DNA of 64,000 nt, taken from Clostridia bacterium. Its GTDB lineage: Bacteria > Bacillota > Clostridia > Oscillospirales > CAG-272. Under the pieces are notes generated by a model. It worked only from the letters and a program-made list of their open reading frames with translations. It was not told the origin of the DNA and ran no database searches. The stretch is taken from assembly GCA_017411805.1 (NCBI GenBank), contig JAFQPI010000050.1, positions 1 to 64,000 on the forward strand. The letters run 5' to 3'. The number at the start of each line of letters is the position of its first letter. Within the stretch, counting starts at the first letter, position 1. The position numbers and the translations under genes are program-made. This document shows, in pieces, positions 62,874 through 64,000 of the stretch.

Positions 62874-63845
62874 TCAGTCGTTGTAATAAAAGAATTTGTA
62901 AAAATAGGGATAATCGGCGTAAAGATCTGCAAGCGTACCTCTTGAAGAATCCGCGGGGTCATTGATGGTAAAGCCGGAGGTTGTAAGTGACGACCCTCCC
63001 TTATAACCCGTAATAACCACCCAATGCTGACCGCCCGACGATGTTTTCGCACCGAAGAGAACAGGCTTGCCTGCGCGCAGCTGTTCGTAGATCTTTGCAA
63101 GGTAACCCGAGCTGCTATATACTGCGGTATAGTCGCTTGGCCAATAGACGTTGCCGGATGAAGTGTACTTAAGCTTCTTTGACATTGCATCAGGATATAT
63201 TGTTTTTCCCGTGCGATACGTCTCTATCATTGCAATAGAGGTCGTAGTGCAGCCTACCCGGTAGATGGTTTTTCCGGAACTGCCGAGAGTGACGCTTGCC
63301 CATCTCTTATCTGTCTGCATATAATGCGGAACCGATAGTGAGACGGCGGGATAAGTACCCGTGCTTTTCAAATAGCTTGAGTTAACGTAACCGAGCTTGG
63401 TGCCGTTATATAGAATACGGCTCCAATCACCGCTTGTCCATAAAACCAAAACGACCTCGCCGTTCGGGAGACTTCCTATTCTTGAATAAGAAGTCCCCGC
63501 GCCGCTTCGGACGTTAAGATTTCCGCCTGCAGTCTTTACTGTCTTGGCAGTTGCACTAACGGTTTGTATGTAGTCGGAATGGCAATAGCCGTACTTTCCA
63601 TCGTCAAATTCCACATACCACCAATCGCCCGACTTCCACATCAGAGTCAGATAGCTTCCTCTGTAAAGAGAGGAGAGAACTTCAGACGAGGCTGACGCCG
63701 AGCGTCTTACGTTAAGCGCGCTGCTTGCAGTTGACACTCGTCCCGCACGCGAATTGACCGACGCTGCGCTTGCGCCGAGAGGATAAGCCATGAGCGAGAC
63801 GACCGTTACAGCCGATAAAATAAATGAAATGATTCTTTTCTTCAT
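62874..63845 (-). CDS. Secreted SH3b/C39-like cysteine peptidase
   Basis: A 323-residue exported protein. The signal peptide is about 1-27 with a GASA-A cut. Two bacterial SH3 domains (about 42-95 and 108-162; LNVRRSASASSEVLS, LNVRSGAGTSYSRIG) are followed by a C39-like peptidase domain (about 170-318) with Cys199 (RVGCTTTS), His274 (GGQHWVVI) and Asn295/Asp296, plus Gln177 as a possible oxyanion residue. It probably cuts a cell-wall peptide or surface protein. GAAGGAAG precedes the ATG. Confidence 0.9.
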   Translation of the reverse strand: MKKRIISFILSAVTVVSLMAYPLGASAASVNSRAGRVSTASSALNVRRSASASSEVLSSLYRGSYLTLMWKSGDWWYVEFDDGKYGYCHSDYIQTVSATAKTVKTAGGNLNVRSGAGTSYSRIGSLPNGEVVLVLWTSGDWSRILYNGTKLGYVNSSYLKSTGTYPAVSLSVPHYMQTDKRWASVTLGSSGKTIYRVGCTTTSIAMIETYRTGKTIYPDAMSKKLKYTSSGNVYWPSDYTAVYSSSGYLAKIYEQLRAGKPVLFGAKTSSGGQHWVVITGYKGGSSLTTSGFTINDPADSSRGTLADLYADYPYFYKFFYYND

Positions 63846-63940
63846 ATTGTCTTCCTTCTTTCCGTCGGATTAGCGATTTGCATATCCGAGCAAGATTTCA
63901 CATTCCCCCTTTTTGCGCTGTGTCGCATATATGCATGTAT

Positions 63941-63946
63941 ATTATA
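63941..63946 (-). promoter_or_regulatory. -10 box of the SH3b/C39 gene
   Basis: On the minus strand TATAAT (63941-63946) preceded by TGT (extended -10). The -35 region is poor. The leader to the ATG is about 85 bases and holds no recognised riboswitch. The bases from 63951 to 64000 show no gene start I can support. Confidence 0.55.
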
Positions 63947-64000
63947 ACATACCGAGGACGGTTTGAGAAGAGGCAAAATATTGGAAATATGTTGGTCGAT

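Noticed and set aside
63846..63935. Possible c-di-AMP (ydaO-type) riboswitch before the SH3b/C39 gene
   Set aside because: A short AATCCGAC stretch recalls that family, but the leader is only about 85 bases and the other conserved blocks are missing.

Overview
The window looks like chromosomal core DNA from a low-to-mid GC, monoderm, probably anaerobic and endospore-related member of the Clostridia (Bacillota). The reasons are: T-box control of valS, a CIRCE-controlled hrcA-grpE-dnaK-dnaJ cluster, spo0A and ytfJ (GerW family), scpAB next to ytfJ and a DacF-type carboxypeptidase, an rnc-smc-ftsY cluster, strong GGAGG-type ribosome binding sites, and several lipoproteins with short signal peptides. 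No phage, CRISPR array, rRNA operon or transposase gene was seen. Gut or uncultured origin is only a guess from the general feel of the proteins.

Layout. 1-437: a tandem hairpin array, a tRNA-Leu(UAG) gene with its terminator, and a 44-bp tandem repeat touching the tRNA 5' end. 438-5382: HAD phosphatase and nicotinamidase, a Mbeg1-like lipase-fold protein, a VanW protein and a CNNM/CBS membrane protein. 5523-8531: T-box and valS. 8533-11839: DUF4349 lipoprotein, a LamG surface protein with ETTKAP repeats enclosed by inverted repeat arms, and asparaginase. 11859-15630: a CpsB/YwqE-like PHP protein that has lost most metal ligands, then a MoxR-DUF58-DUF4129-like operon. 15629-18089: an unrecognised lipoprotein and spo0A. 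18216-26790: a long minus-strand operon reading lon, engB, site-2 protease, scpA, scpB, DUF2953, ytfJ, dacF, rluB. 26791-28968: a 600-base non-coding stretch with a candidate small RNA, then an orphan solute-binding lipoprotein. 29052-30610: sugar isomerase-like TIM barrel and HAD phosphatase.

30681-34300: an L20-type leader and infC-rpmI-rplT, with infC starting at an ATA codon, then an rRNA methyltransferase and dprA. 34310-51749: topA, trmFO, plsX, rnc, radical SAM, smc, ftsY, rdgB, yhbY, nadD, yqeK, LCP, rsfS, leuS, nearly all co-directional and many coupled by ATGA overlaps. 51762-52829: rpsU, a small membrane protein and a HIT protein. 52857-55264: a surface transglutaminase-like protein and a lipoprotein. 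55365-61187: hrcA, grpE, dnaK, dnaJ, prmA. 61196-61343: a short element with the same terminal repeats as the LamG locus. 61376-64000: aspartate kinase and a secreted SH3/C39-like peptidase.

Most genes are housekeeping: translation (aminoacyl-tRNA synthetases, IF3, L35, L20, S21, rRNA/tRNA modification, ribosome assembly GTPase), chromosome condensation (SMC-ScpA-ScpB, all three subunits present in two operons), protein quality control (Lon, DnaK system), NAD synthesis and salvage (nadD, pncA) and envelope assembly. The points most worth a second look are the shared inverted-repeat termini around the LamG gene and at 61196-61343, the metal-ligand-less CpsB-like protein, the candidate RNA at 27058-27168, the two repeat structures in the first 340 bases, and the ATA-started infC.
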